A stretch of DNA of 64,000 bases, from assembly GCA_902806565.1 (NCBI GenBank), contig CADCXA010000055.1, forward strand, positions 248,001 through 312,000, written 5' to 3'. Numbering within the stretch: position 1 is the stretch's first letter; the number at the start of each line of letters is the position of its first letter. Of this stretch, positions 10,947-21,512 are shown in pieces. The DNA comes from Hypoxylon rubiginosum. Lineage: Eukaryota > Ascomycota > Sordariomycetes > Xylariales > Hypoxylaceae. Both the position numbers and the translations under genes were made by a program. The notes beneath the pieces are model-generated. The model saw only the letters and a program-made list of their open reading frames with translations. It made no database searches and was not told the DNA's origin.

Positions 10947-12833
10947 ATGGCAAGACAGCTAGACATTGAGCAACATCCCGCCGTGGTTACGGGGAATGAT
11001 GAGGAGAAGAGACAGCAGGATTTCGATATCATCGAAACGGAAAACTCACCTCGGTCGGATCAGGCGGTTGAGGCCGGGCCGGAGGGAGACGATGGCCCGA
11101 TCAAGCCGACTTTGCCATTTTCTAAGGCAAGATGCATCGCTCTGGTCGCGACCGTCACCGGCGCCAGCTTTCTGAACGTACGTAATATCTATCACTATCG
11201 CTGTCCATAATGTACCCTCGCTCATCATGACTAGACTCTTTCGATTCAATCGGTCGTCATCATCCTCCCATCGATTGGCGAAGACCTTGGCATTCCCGAG
11301 AGCAGACTGCAATGGGTCGTTTCTTCGTACGCCCTCACATTTGGATGCTTTTTGCTCCTCTGGGGTCGTATAGCCGACATCTACGGTAAACGGTCGATTT
11401 TCGTCTTAGGGAGCGCCTTTGTGGCGGTGACAATGATCATAAACCCGTTCATACCAAATGAGATAGGGTTCAACCTATTCCGGGGCTTACAAGGGCTTGT
11501 AAGTGCACGAAGCCAACTCCTGCGCTACTCATTCATTACCTGGTAGATACTTACGAATTCACAAAGGGGGCTGCTGCCAATGTGCCTACTGCCATTGGGA
11601 TTCTGGGCGTGACATTTCCACCCAGCAAAGCGAAGAACTATGCTTTTAGCGCGTACGGTAAGTCGTCTCTGAATCATTTGCTACAATTCGCTGTTAACAC
11701 TGAACTCAGCTGCTGGCGCGCCTCTGGGTAGCGTCTTTGGAAATCTAATCGCAGGATTTATCGCCTCGTTTGCTAATTGGAGATGGGTATTCGGAGCCAC
11801 TGGTGGACTTGCCATTGCTGTCACACTCGCTGGTATATTATTCATACCTCCGCCGCCGCCTCATCTAGAGACTGGTAAAGGTGGACTCTCCGCACTCAAG
11901 TCTGTCGATTGGATCGGTGGCACTCTTGTCACTGCTGCAATCCTTGCGTTATTGTTCGCTTTAACGGAGGGTAACGTGGTTGGATGGGGCACCATATGGA
12001 TCTATTTGCTGATTGTTATCTCCCTGTTGCTTCTTGCTACCTTTGTTGCATGGCAATGGTACCAGGAGAAGCATATGACAAGCAAGCCGCTGATGAAGAT
12101 CTCCGTCTTCAAGAACGCTCGCTTTAGCGCCGCCATGGTGATTATGGCTCTATTCTTCGCGGCTTTCAATGATCTTATTGTTTCTGCGACCTTCATTTTC
12201 CAGGATTACCAAGCGCTCGGTGCTCTTCAGACCACCCTACGGTTCATACCTACAGGCGCCTCTGGAATTATCACTGCATTCATTGTCAGCCACCTCATTT
12301 CCCGCGTGCCTACCTGGTTGATGCTTCTATTTGGAAATCTAAGCGTATCAATATCTTGCTTATTATTTGCAATACCAATTCCTCCCGATACATCCTATTT
12401 CGCATATGGATTTCCGGCTTTTGTCCTCTCGGTGATCGGTGCCGATACCGCCTGGCCAAGCTTAACGTTATTCACATCTAAGACCCTGCCCCAAGAAGAC
12501 CAGGCGTTGGGAGGTGCACTTATCAATTCGATGGGCCAGATCGGAAGAGCAATTGGATTGGCTATCACCACGGCAATCCAGACGGCTGTGATAGCACGGG
12601 ATAGGGGGGTTCCGGTGGAAGCATCGGGCAAAATCTTGCCCTGGGAACCAGCCTCCTTGGCCGGTTTGAGAGCAGGCATTTGGTTCAACTTTGCGCTCGG
12701 ATTATGCTGCGCGGTCGTCGTGGCTGTGTACTTCCGAGGCACTGGTATTGTTGGCAAAATAGAGAAGCCGCAGCAAACGGGAAGAGTACTTCGCCAAGAG
12801 GGCGCCGTGGAGCAGGAAAGCGCTCCCAGATAG
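10947..12833 (+). CDS. MFS transporter, DHA2-like (14 TM) drug/metabolite exporter family
   Basis: Four exons (10947-11177, 11235-11498, 11567-11657, 11710-12833) encode 569 residues. A hydrophilic N-terminus (about 60 residues) precedes the first helix at KARCIALVATVTGASFLN. The next block, TLSIQSVVIILPSIGEDLGI, and the motif-A loop (GRIADIYGKRSIF) are typical of the DHA2 branch of H+-antiporting major facilitators. About 13-14 hydrophobic segments follow, including ones near LLVISLLLLATFVAW and AFNDLIVSATF, then a charged cytosolic tail. Family members sit in the plasma membrane or vacuole and export toxic compounds or secondary metabolites; the substrate cannot be read from sequence. No biosynthetic genes flank it, arguing against a cluster exporter. 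It converges on the DUF1275 gene. Confidence 0.88.
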
Positions 12834-13254
12834 CCGCGCGTACATATCATCGTTGGTCGAATGACAACCCACTATTTTGTACGATGATCCCTCTTCTGAG
12901 CGACTATATTAGAATTTCAGAATATGAGACGATCGTGATTGACATGACATTTACTTCGGGGATTTTTCTTTTGCCGCGGCGTTGCACAATGACACCCAAG
13001 GTACCACCTGTATACCCTATCAACCCTGCGTGACGATACATTTTAGCTACGTGTAAGGTAGGCAATCTAGCACTTTGTTCGGCATTGGAGTTGCATTGGA
13101 TTTTATGGAAGCTTGTCATCTAAGACATTATGCGCTTAGCATCGCGGCCCGGGAACTTGGGTCGGCAAATAGACTTGGCTACATGTAGGTAGGTAGTTAG
13201 GTACACACATCAATACACACACACAGTAAGAACCTAGATAGACATCCACAAGTG
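12834..13254. other. Intergenic between convergent genes
   Basis: About 0.4 kb holding both 3' ends of the convergent MFS and DUF1275 genes. A CA-rich stretch with ACATGTAGGTAGGTAG-like repeats lies near 13180-13230. Nothing else is seen. Confidence 0.6.
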
Positions 13255-14169
13255 TTATTCCTTCTCAGCGGGCCAGAGGAACCAGAAGACGACGACGACG
13301 AGCTTCATGGCGGCGGCGATCCACAAGACGCCAGCAGCCCCGACGGCGCTCCTAGCCAGGACACCCCCCAGGACGGCGCCAATGAGGAGCAGGACGGGGG
13401 CGCCGACCCTGCGGTTACGCTCGGGGTTGCGGGGGGCCAGGATCTCGGCGTCGGAGAAGAGGTCGCAGTAGATGCTGGTGAGGACGACGCTGGTGAGGGC
13501 GTTGTACCTGAGCGCGCGGCTGGCGACGGCCTGGCCGCAGCTCTGGAAGGCGACGAGCGCGATGGGCACGAGCACCGGCCAGTCGATGTCTTCTTTTCCC
13601 GCGTCCTCGTTCTGCGGGCCGAAGGTCAGGATCGCGGCGGCGCCGGCGATGAAGAGCATCTGCAGCGAGAACGACGCGCACAGGATCCAGCGCCGCTTGG
13701 GCGACGGCGAGAAGAGCCGGTGCAGGGCGCTGAAGAAGACGGAGCCGACGCAGAAGCAGCCGAGCGACGTGCCCGACTTGATCCACCGCGTCGACTCGTG
13801 CGGCGCCGCGAGGCCGAGCCCGAAGTACACCGTATTTCCTGCCCGCATCGTGTTAGTTATTATCGGTGGTCTCTGTCTAGAAGCGTGGGGAGGTTTTGGT
13901 CGTGCGGAAAATGACAAACCTGTCTGCATTGACACGAACGAGCCCCAGGTCGATATTGATGCACTGTCGAGCAGACCTGTGATGATGTAGCATGCGAGGA
14001 GAACTAGGTCGGCCCAGTCACGGCGCACGTCTGTCATCATGGTCTTCCGCCATCGTGTGGCTTTGGGCGTTTGGCTGCTGCCGCCAAGTAGAGGTTGCTG
14101 TTCCTCATCACCATTGGTATTCTGTCTTGAGTTGTTGGGCAATGCGCCGTACCCGTTGGAAGGGGGCAT
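13255..14169 (-). CDS. DUF1275 (YoaK-like) family membrane protein
   Basis: Two exons, 14169-13920 and 13838-13255, give 277 residues. The N-terminal 45 residues are polar; several hydrophobic segments follow (WADLVLLACYIITGLLDSA, APVLLLIGAVLGGVLA, MKLVVVVFWFLW). The block GLLDSASISTWGSFVSMQTG followed by NTVYFGLGLAA is the conserved core of DUF1275 proteins, polytopic membrane proteins of unknown transport role. The 81-bp intron (13839-13919) is stop-free and a multiple of three, with donor GTTTGT, an AACTAACAC branch site and acceptor CAG. Reading through it inserts 27 residues inside the conserved MQTGNTVYFG motif, so splicing is strongly favoured. The 3' exon is GC-rich and produces large spurious frames on the other strand. 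Confidence 0.85.
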   Translation of the reverse strand: MPPSNGYGALPNNSRQNTNGDEEQQPLLGGSSQTPKATRWRKTMMTDVRRDWADLVLLACYIITGLLDSASISTWGSFVSMQTGLSFSARPKPPHASRQRPPIITNTMRAGNTVYFGLGLAAPHESTRWIKSGTSLGCFCVGSVFFSALHRLFSPSPKRRWILCASFSLQMLFIAGAAAILTFGPQNEDAGKEDIDWPVLVPIALVAFQSCGQAVASRALRYNALTSVVLTSIYCDLFSDAEILAPRNPERNRRVGAPVLLLIGAVLGGVLARSAVGAAGVLWIAAAMKLVVVVFWFLWPAEKE

Positions 14170-15280
14170 GATGTGTCCGTATGGATTAGGTAGTGGTGCG
14201 CGATGAATACCTAGTCTCTAAGGATAAGAAGTTGCGAATGGATTGGATATAAGTATTCCTATAGGGAGTAGGAAATATATAATTGGGCGATCTACTACTG
14301 AGACGAATAATGCAGGTAGCCGCCGCCTCGTGCCCAGGTGCCGTGTACTGATGACACAAGGACAAAGCCTCCGGTTCTTCAGGTAACACAATTGTGTCTC
14401 ATGCAATATTTAAAATTGGTGAATGATAGTGTGAATTGGGTGAATTGGGCCACTCGTCAAGCCTCAGAACGGCACTGGGCTTGACCAATAGGCAGATGAC
14501 AGGTCCTGGTTATCTTCCCAGATGTTGAGAGGTACGCAGGTATGTCATCGATTTAGCAAGCCAGCTCTGCCGTTACTAAGAAATCCCAGATAGGCAGGAA
14601 TATCGAAGGTCAGGTCAGAGGTATTGGATGGTTTCACCATGCAGCTGCAGTCCAGTCCGTTGTGGAAAAGGGAAAAGGCCGAGGCCTCGAACGTATCTAG
14701 AAAAGGTGATGGGTGATGAATACACTTGTTTGACGTAACGGAGGGTAATTTATGTTGGGCTCGGGGGCTATCCACCTATGGCATTTCGACATTTCTACCT
14801 TGAACTAACGAGATCTACCTGGTAGCCGCTGGTATGGGGATCTCGGGGCTATTGCAATGCCCTGGAGCTGACCCCGGAACGTTACCCCCAAAACCCACCC
14901 CCCTGGCGCTTTCGTAGGGGCACATTCCAGGGCTCATGCGCGCTGGAATAGGTTCGGTGTTCGCTCGGTGTTGAGTCGTTTACAATGGTGACAGGGGAGT
15001 TGACCAGGTCCCGGTCAATTGGTCGTGAAGCTCCAGCTTGGGGGGTGAAGGAGTCAGCAAACCCTCAACGATGATTGCTTAATTATTATGATGACGTCCG
15101 TTTTTTTTTTAAGTTCCTGAATGTGTGTTGTGCCCAATTGAATTTCCTGTCTTTGTTCTCAATCTTTTGCTCTTGCTCCTTTGCAATTGAGGTTCTACCC
15201 CTCGATCTCAGTCCCGATCTCAGGTACCGGTCACCAGTTGACTAATACCACTCGAGTATACGAATCGTATCGTATCTAAG
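14170..15280. other. Divergent intergenic region, DUF1275 and oxalate decarboxylase
   Basis: About 1.1 kb between divergent starts, expected to contain both promoters. A T-run at 15101-15110 and a pyrimidine-rich leader (15150-15200) precede the oxalate decarboxylase ATG. No further gene is seen. Confidence 0.6.
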
Positions 15281-16809
15281 ATGCAGCTCCGAAACAGCCA
15301 CGGCCTTTCGGCATGGCAGCTCTTAGCTGCTGGCCTCGCCTTGAGCAATTCTGGCCTTGCAATTCCCGTTGAGGATAGTCCACGCCAGTATCTTCTAGCT
15401 GGCCTTGATCTCCCGCCGAAATATAGCAAGAAGCCAAAGTCGCCCTATAACCCCGACTATAGAGATCCCTATGACCGAGCTGTTGATGCTGTTGGCGACA
15501 AGCTCGATCCGCTTCCCTACCGCAACGGACTGGGCACATCCGTTCTTGGTCCCTGGAATCGCGAGCGATCTCGCCAGAGTCCAGATCTCGTGCGACCCCC
15601 CAGTACAGACCACGGGAACCTGCAGAACATGCGATGGAGCTTCGCTGATTCTCACGTTCGCATTGAGGTAAGATAACCTTCCAACATCAGTCTTCCCCTT
15701 ATAGCCCCCTGACCCAATTATAGGAAGGGGGGTGGACCCGACAAACCACCGTCCGGGAACTGGGCGCTAGTGTCGAGCTGGCTGCCGTGAATATGCGGCT
15801 CGACGAGGGGGTCATTCGCGAGCTGCATTGGCACAAGGAGGCCGAATGGGCGTACGTGCTTGACGGCGAGGTCCGCGTTACTGCAATCGACTACGAAGGC
15901 GGGAACTTCATGGACGATCTCAAGAAGGGCGACCTATGGTATTTCCCAAGCGGCGTGCCGCATTCCCTTCAAGGACTCGGCCAGAACGGCACCGAATTCC
16001 TCCTTGTCTTCGACGACGGCAACTTTTCCGAGGAGTCGACCTTCATCCTGTCTGACTGGTTAGGTGCGTATTGCAAACACGGATAAGACGGCTTCTCAAG
16101 CTAACGTGCCACAAAAGCCCACACCCCGAAGTCGGTGATTGCCAAGAACTTCAACCTAGCGCCCGAAGTATTTGCCCACCTCCCCGAGAAGGAGAAGTAC
16201 ATCTTCCAAGGCTCCGTGCCGGGCTCCATCGACGAGGAGAAGCCAACCGGAAAGGGCGTCAAGAAGTCCAAGTACAATTTCGTCCACAGGATGCTCGAGC
16301 AGGAGCCCCATTTAACGAGTGGGGGCGAGGTTCGTATCACAGACTCCAAGAACTTTCCTATATCCAAAACGGTGGCGGCAGCCCACGTCCTCATCCAACC
16401 CGGTGCGCTGCGCGAGATGCATTGGCACCCGAACGCCGACGAGTGGAACTTCTTCATCAGGGGCCGAGCTCGCGTCACCATCTTCGCCTCCGAAGGCAGC
16501 GCTAGAACGTTCGACTACGTTCCTGGCGACGTAGGCATCGTGCCGAGAAATATGGGTCATTTTGTTGAGAATATTGGGGACGAACCGATCGAAATGCTCG
16601 AGGTCTTCCGCGCGGACGAGTTCAGAGATTTCTCTCTCTTCCAGTGGATGGGCGAGACGCCGAAGAAGATGGTTGTCGACCATCTGTTCAAGGACGACCC
16701 GGAGAACGGCGAGATCTTCTGGAGTAAGGTCAAGAGTGCAGAGAAGGACGAAGTGACTCTCCCCGATCCTGACGACGAGGTAGCGACATCTGATGAGCGA
16801 GAGTTGTGA
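15281..16809 (+). CDS. Secreted bicupin oxalate decarboxylase
   Basis: Three exons (15281-15667, 15724-16063, 16118-16809) give 472 residues. A signal peptide is visible (core [16 protein letters not shown]). The first cupin carries [14 protein letters not shown], fitting HxHx3Ex6G, and [14 protein letters not shown]; the second carries [15 protein letters not shown] and [16 protein letters not shown]. Each set provides three His and one Glu for Mn binding. The loop NFSEESTF after cupin 1 corresponds to the lid (SENST in the Bacillus enzyme) whose Glu donates the proton in decarboxylases as opposed to oxidases, supporting oxalate to formate plus CO2. Secreted fungal enzymes remove oxalic acid and counter acidification. 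The length is normal and the phases (0, 1) close cleanly. The intron before exon 3 has a GCTAACG branch site. Confidence 0.93.
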
Positions 16810-16933
16810 TGGATGGAAAACACCAAATTCCTTTTTCATATGAAGATGTAGTTTCTTTACTCTATTTCAGGATTTCGTGTACGACGCTTTTCTTATTAGT
16901 TTGTGTACTGCGGCTAAAAATTTGTCTAAAATA

Positions 16934-17880
16934 TCACGATGTACTATCTAGATACTCATGTTGTTCGCTTGGATCTCTCTCTCCGTATCTGCCACAGGGA
17001 CGTACTTGAATAGGCAAATCCAAATAATGGATGGCATCGCCATGAGACCAAATAGCACCATGAATTCGCTGCTTGTGGATTTGGAACTCAGACGAACGGA
17101 TTTCAAAGGCAACGCGCTGCCATACCCTTTCCACACAAGAGCTTAGCTCTAGATCCCACGTACCGCGCCAGGTAATGTGTGCATAGTCTTTGTCCGCATG
17201 GTATATAAATGCACAGGCATTTCCCCATGTGCCATTCCAAAGCGCCAAGGTATGCAGGCCAAGTCCAAGTTCGCAGGGAGGCTTGAAAGAAATCCTCGGC
17301 ATTGACCAGTTCAAGGTCAAGACTTCTAGAGGCAAAGGCCGCACCGATCTGAGGATCCACGATACGGGTGGCATCTACATGCAACTGCATGTTACCCGGA
17401 TTGGCCAGTGCCATAGTTAGATCGTCGCTAAAATCTTCGAATACAAATAATCTCTTAAGAGTTTTGGGAAGATAGTTTTAAACCAAGCACAAGAATTCTA
17501 TCGTATAAATATTAATGGCGAATACTTATCGTTTAAATGGGGATTAAGCCATAATTATAGGCACATACCTCTGTCGTTCATTCTCCTCTCTGAACTCCAA
17601 AGTTAAGCTGTTCGTTGGCTTCCAGGTGCTGAGAATAGAGAATAGCTGCCAGATTTCGTGTCTGATAATAGTGTTATTAGATGACATCCCGGAATGTGAT
17701 TCTTCCCATTTGTAATATCAGCATGTATATTTTCGGTAACTCGATGTCCAACTGAATATGCTGAACGAACGTCCTCTGCCGAATAATTATCCGTTTGAAT
17801 TCATCTAGGCAAAGCACTTGTAGCTTCAGCCGATATAAATTCTTTTTCGCTATGAAGAGCTGCCATTTTTTGCAAACGGA
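16934..17880 (-). pseudogene. Decayed fungal F-box-like (DUF6546-type) gene
   Basis: Pieces of one protein are readable on the minus strand in different frames. Around 17870-17660: LYRLKLQVLCLDEFKRI and QHIQLDIELP, followed by in-frame stops. Around 17670-17585, in another frame: SSNNTIIRHEIWQLFSILST then SLTLEFREENERQ. Around 17414-17285: MALANPGNMQLHV and LVNAEDFFQAS. In a further frame, about 17290-16934: LGLHTLALWNGTWGNACAFI, YAHITWRGTWDLEL and SHGDAIHYLDLPIQV. Order and content match, from memory, the large fungal F-box-like family whose C-terminus is DUF6546. At least two frame changes, stops and AT-rich spacer DNA show that it is not intact, though some breaks could be unrecognised introns. 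The family name is recalled, not searched. Confidence 0.6.
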
Positions 17881-20800
17881 TCATGATCACTGCAATCTGT
17901 TGCCTGTTACCTGTTGTCTAATACTGGGTGGCAAGCTACCCTAGGTACATATATACACGGTGATCACATTTGCAAGTTTCCCTATGCTAATACGAGTATG
18001 CTACGCCAAAGTTTAGAATACTTAGAATATATAAGATATTAAAAGACCAGACACCTCTTTGTGTACAAAATATTGAAAATCATAAACCTCAGCTAAAGAG
18101 AAATCGAAAATCAAAGTCACTTTGCTTGAAGAAGGGGGGGCTAAGATGAACTTTCACCAGTAACTAGTTTCACGCAGGACGCAGGCTCAACTCCCACGAA
18201 TGCTGCTGTCTTTAGCCTGTAGCTTCGCACACATAGCGGTGCATTAATTTTCCTTCAGGTTTCGAAGACAGTGTGGCGATCGCCGTAGCTCCCCCCCTGA
18301 GAAATGCACAAATCGCGATGTCAACCACAAAACAACACGGTCTTAGGAGCTTCTCTCCCAAGCTGCGGCAATATTCCTTGGCTTCTCCAAGGTTTGGTGT
18401 ACGCGACTCAGCTTACCGCATACAACTACCATCATCTATGTCACTTAGCATTGTTTTGGAATAAATGCATCGGGCTGACCACGGCGCCGCTCGGAAACTA
18501 TCAAACTCGGTGTGTGAGAGAAACCTGCTCAGCTTGTCATTTGACATACGTGGATAAAGTGAAAACTTCCTCCTTGATCTCGATGGCACGCTGTAAGGCC
18601 CGATACGAGGCAAAATCCTGCATTGGAGTACGAATATTCCTGTTGGACGAGGAAGGTCAGAGTGTCGAGCCTGGTCGCCGACCACTACGATCATTGTCAG
18701 CCAGATCTCAGAATATAGCCATATTAAAAAAACGTCTTGACTTAGACTTACACCTCCCTACCTGGGACTGACCTACCTAGGACTATTCGTTCGGCTTGTC
18801 GGCGTCTGCCTGATCAAAACTCGGGCTGGCTGCGGCATTGCGCATTGGATCATCTGGACAACGATGGTAGACGATAGCATCGAGCCTTGCGGTCACCCTT
18901 TTCTCAGTGCTGACCAGATGAAGGCACTCCTGTAACGTTAGATCAGTAAGGTATCACAGACTGCCGAGATATTTCCAGCTGACCATGCCGCTATCCCCGA
19001 AATGAAAGGGATCTAACGCGCCTCGTTCCACAGATGGAAAACTAGGGCTGTGGGAGCACGGGAAGATGCTCAGGGGTGTTACTAGCTCGTCGTGGGGAAG
19101 CCGGGGAATTGTCCATCAGCTTCCCGTACGTGTTTCTCGCGCCTCAGGGGTTTATCTCGAATTTAATTAAGGTACCTAGTATCTTTAATCCAATTTCTTT
19201 CACTTCTCCTTGCAAAATGCTGTATGTGAGGCTATCAAGATTAGAATGGGGGAACACGATATCTAATTTTCTTCTTCTTAGTAGCTACACAATAGCTTCA
19301 TCTCAGGCGGTAGTTAGTGCTGACGATCGATGGTCGTTCCGTGTCTTAGCTTCGTACGTAGCACAGCATATGGGATACCTATGGGTCAGCAGACAGCCCA
19401 ATTGCAATCTGGTCTTGTCTTCACGAGGAATAAATGCCTACCTGGGTACGTTACCTAACTTTTACTCACCATTTACCTGTTTCTGAGAATTATTAACACC
19501 GAAGGTGTGAAGGCCGCAGAAGACACCCAATCGCAACGCTGACCTAATCCATCTTCATGATGTGTTTCTATGCGTGCTATGTGTGCTATGTGAACCCCAC
19601 GAGTGCAGTACTGAATCAGGACAAACCCCCGGGCAAGCGCTTACGTCTTCCGAATGGCGGCACCACCACCTGGGTAAGATCAGTACGAACGGATCAATCA
19701 TGTGGGGTTCCGTTTGGGCACTCCAATATCTTGCGGCATCACACCGGTTAGGAAAGTGACTCTGCGGCATCCAGTAGGGGCGGGTAGGTAGCAAGGCAGC
19801 TAGGGTAGGAGGAGTTATGGGGGATTCATTGACCTATCATCTCTCTTATCGCTCGGTACCCCTGGTACGGTCGACCAAGATTGCCAAATCTCTCCGCCTT
19901 TACAAATTTTGTTTCTATTTTAAACCCTCTCGAAGATCGGTTCATTACCAAGGTCTACGGAAAAGAGATTTCGACATTGTGATGGACCGAGTATCTGCAT
20001 ATACGCCATATCACTTGGCATTAGCAAGCCACCGAAGCCACGCAAGTTTCTGTCTTGGTCCATGCAATGTCACCGTTACACTGAAAGCTTGGTACGTGTC
20101 AAGCTTTTCCAAACCCTTGCAGCTCGACCTAGAGGGGAAATGTTAGAGAATCCATGGCGCTGCTCGACCAGCTTGGCCGCATCATTGTACCAAATTCGCC
20201 GGAGGTAAAAGTATATCCTGGTAAATACATACGACAAGTCACCGAGTGTCACTGCGCAAGACATCTCGTTTTGTTTTGGCTATCTGCCACATGGGCTTAC
20301 GCGGTAACGCTCAGCTGTCACATAGTCATAGGGACAGGCATTATCCATCCTACTCCTAGGTACCCAGGTATGTAGCACATTTCTCTTGGCTGCGATCCGA
20401 CGACTTGGAATGGCTTTCGAGATCTATAGGATGCCAAGACATGCTACTGGTAGACCAAGACTATATGCTGATAATTTTCGAGTTCGTAGGTATATTATTG
20501 ATCGCGAACTGCGTGTCATACTCGTGTACTTGCATTCTTCTGCCGAAACGACAGTGAGGGTCCATAAGTAGGTACCCTTACTAACGTGTAATGTAAGCGT
20601 ACAGGGAACCGCATAGCCCACATCTGGCACTGCCGACATATCCATCCTTGGTTGACGAGATTATCTTCAGAGGCTCTGGGAGCTTGTAGGTTAAGAGTAT
20701 CCTACGAAAAGATACCACACAATTCATAGATTCGCCACAACTGCGTCGTAGCTATGTGATAGTATAGCGATGCTAACCGTTTGATTTGAATAGAGTAGTC

Positions 20801-21512
20801 TCTCGGTACTGATTGGCTCATCCCCCTACGGACCGGGCCAGATCAGATAGATCGCTGCTTCAATTTTAGAAATATATTTATTCCCCCTTTTCAATATACG
20901 TGCCCCAACTAACCCACACAGATGGTTGCAATCAGCTACCCCGCCCAAAGTATATCACTTTTCAGACGTCGTCGTCACCCTGCAACATGAGATCGGCCAA
21001 CATTGCTGGCATACAGTCGCATTTAGCCATAGGATGGCGTCTAATCATAAGCCCCAGATTCGTCCATACACTCGTACGCCCAAACATGTGTGTCGTTGCG
21101 AGGCAGTAGAGACCGGGAACCCATTCAGCTTCTCGAAGCCGGAACAGAGCCGTGGGTTTCCCCCTCGCGTGTTCTATTAGGTGTGATTTCATGCTGTGCT
21201 CCCTCACCTGGCCCGTTTCCACGGGCACAGACGAATCTAATATCTCAGGGGGTGCGCTCTCTGATGCCGACAGAGTGGCGAGAATATACCGATGGAGGGT
21301 GTGATTGTTATGGAAGCGATAGGTATCCGAATCGAGGATACTGTCACTTCCATGATCGAATGTCTTCGTAGATGTTGCCCACCTATGAAACCTTCTGTTT
21401 CAGGAAGCAACCCTACAGGACCTAATGATTGGAGCCTTGTGATTGGACCCCCGTGATTGGGACAGTGAGGATCGGCTGGTATAGACATAGTTTATAGTCT
21501 ATATGAACGACT
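17881..21512. other. 3.6 kb gene-free region
   Basis: No credible gene, RNA or intact transposon could be found. Short open frames on both strands (longest about 155 codons at 18304-18771) lack splice-consistent extensions, domain motifs or fungal coding bias. The 3' half presumably holds the upstream region of the sulfate permease. It may be decayed repetitive DNA. Confidence 0.5.

Noticed and set aside
18304..18771. 155-codon plus frame in the gene-free island
   Set aside because: No domain, signal peptide or splice-consistent extension, and a scattered composition unlike a protein.
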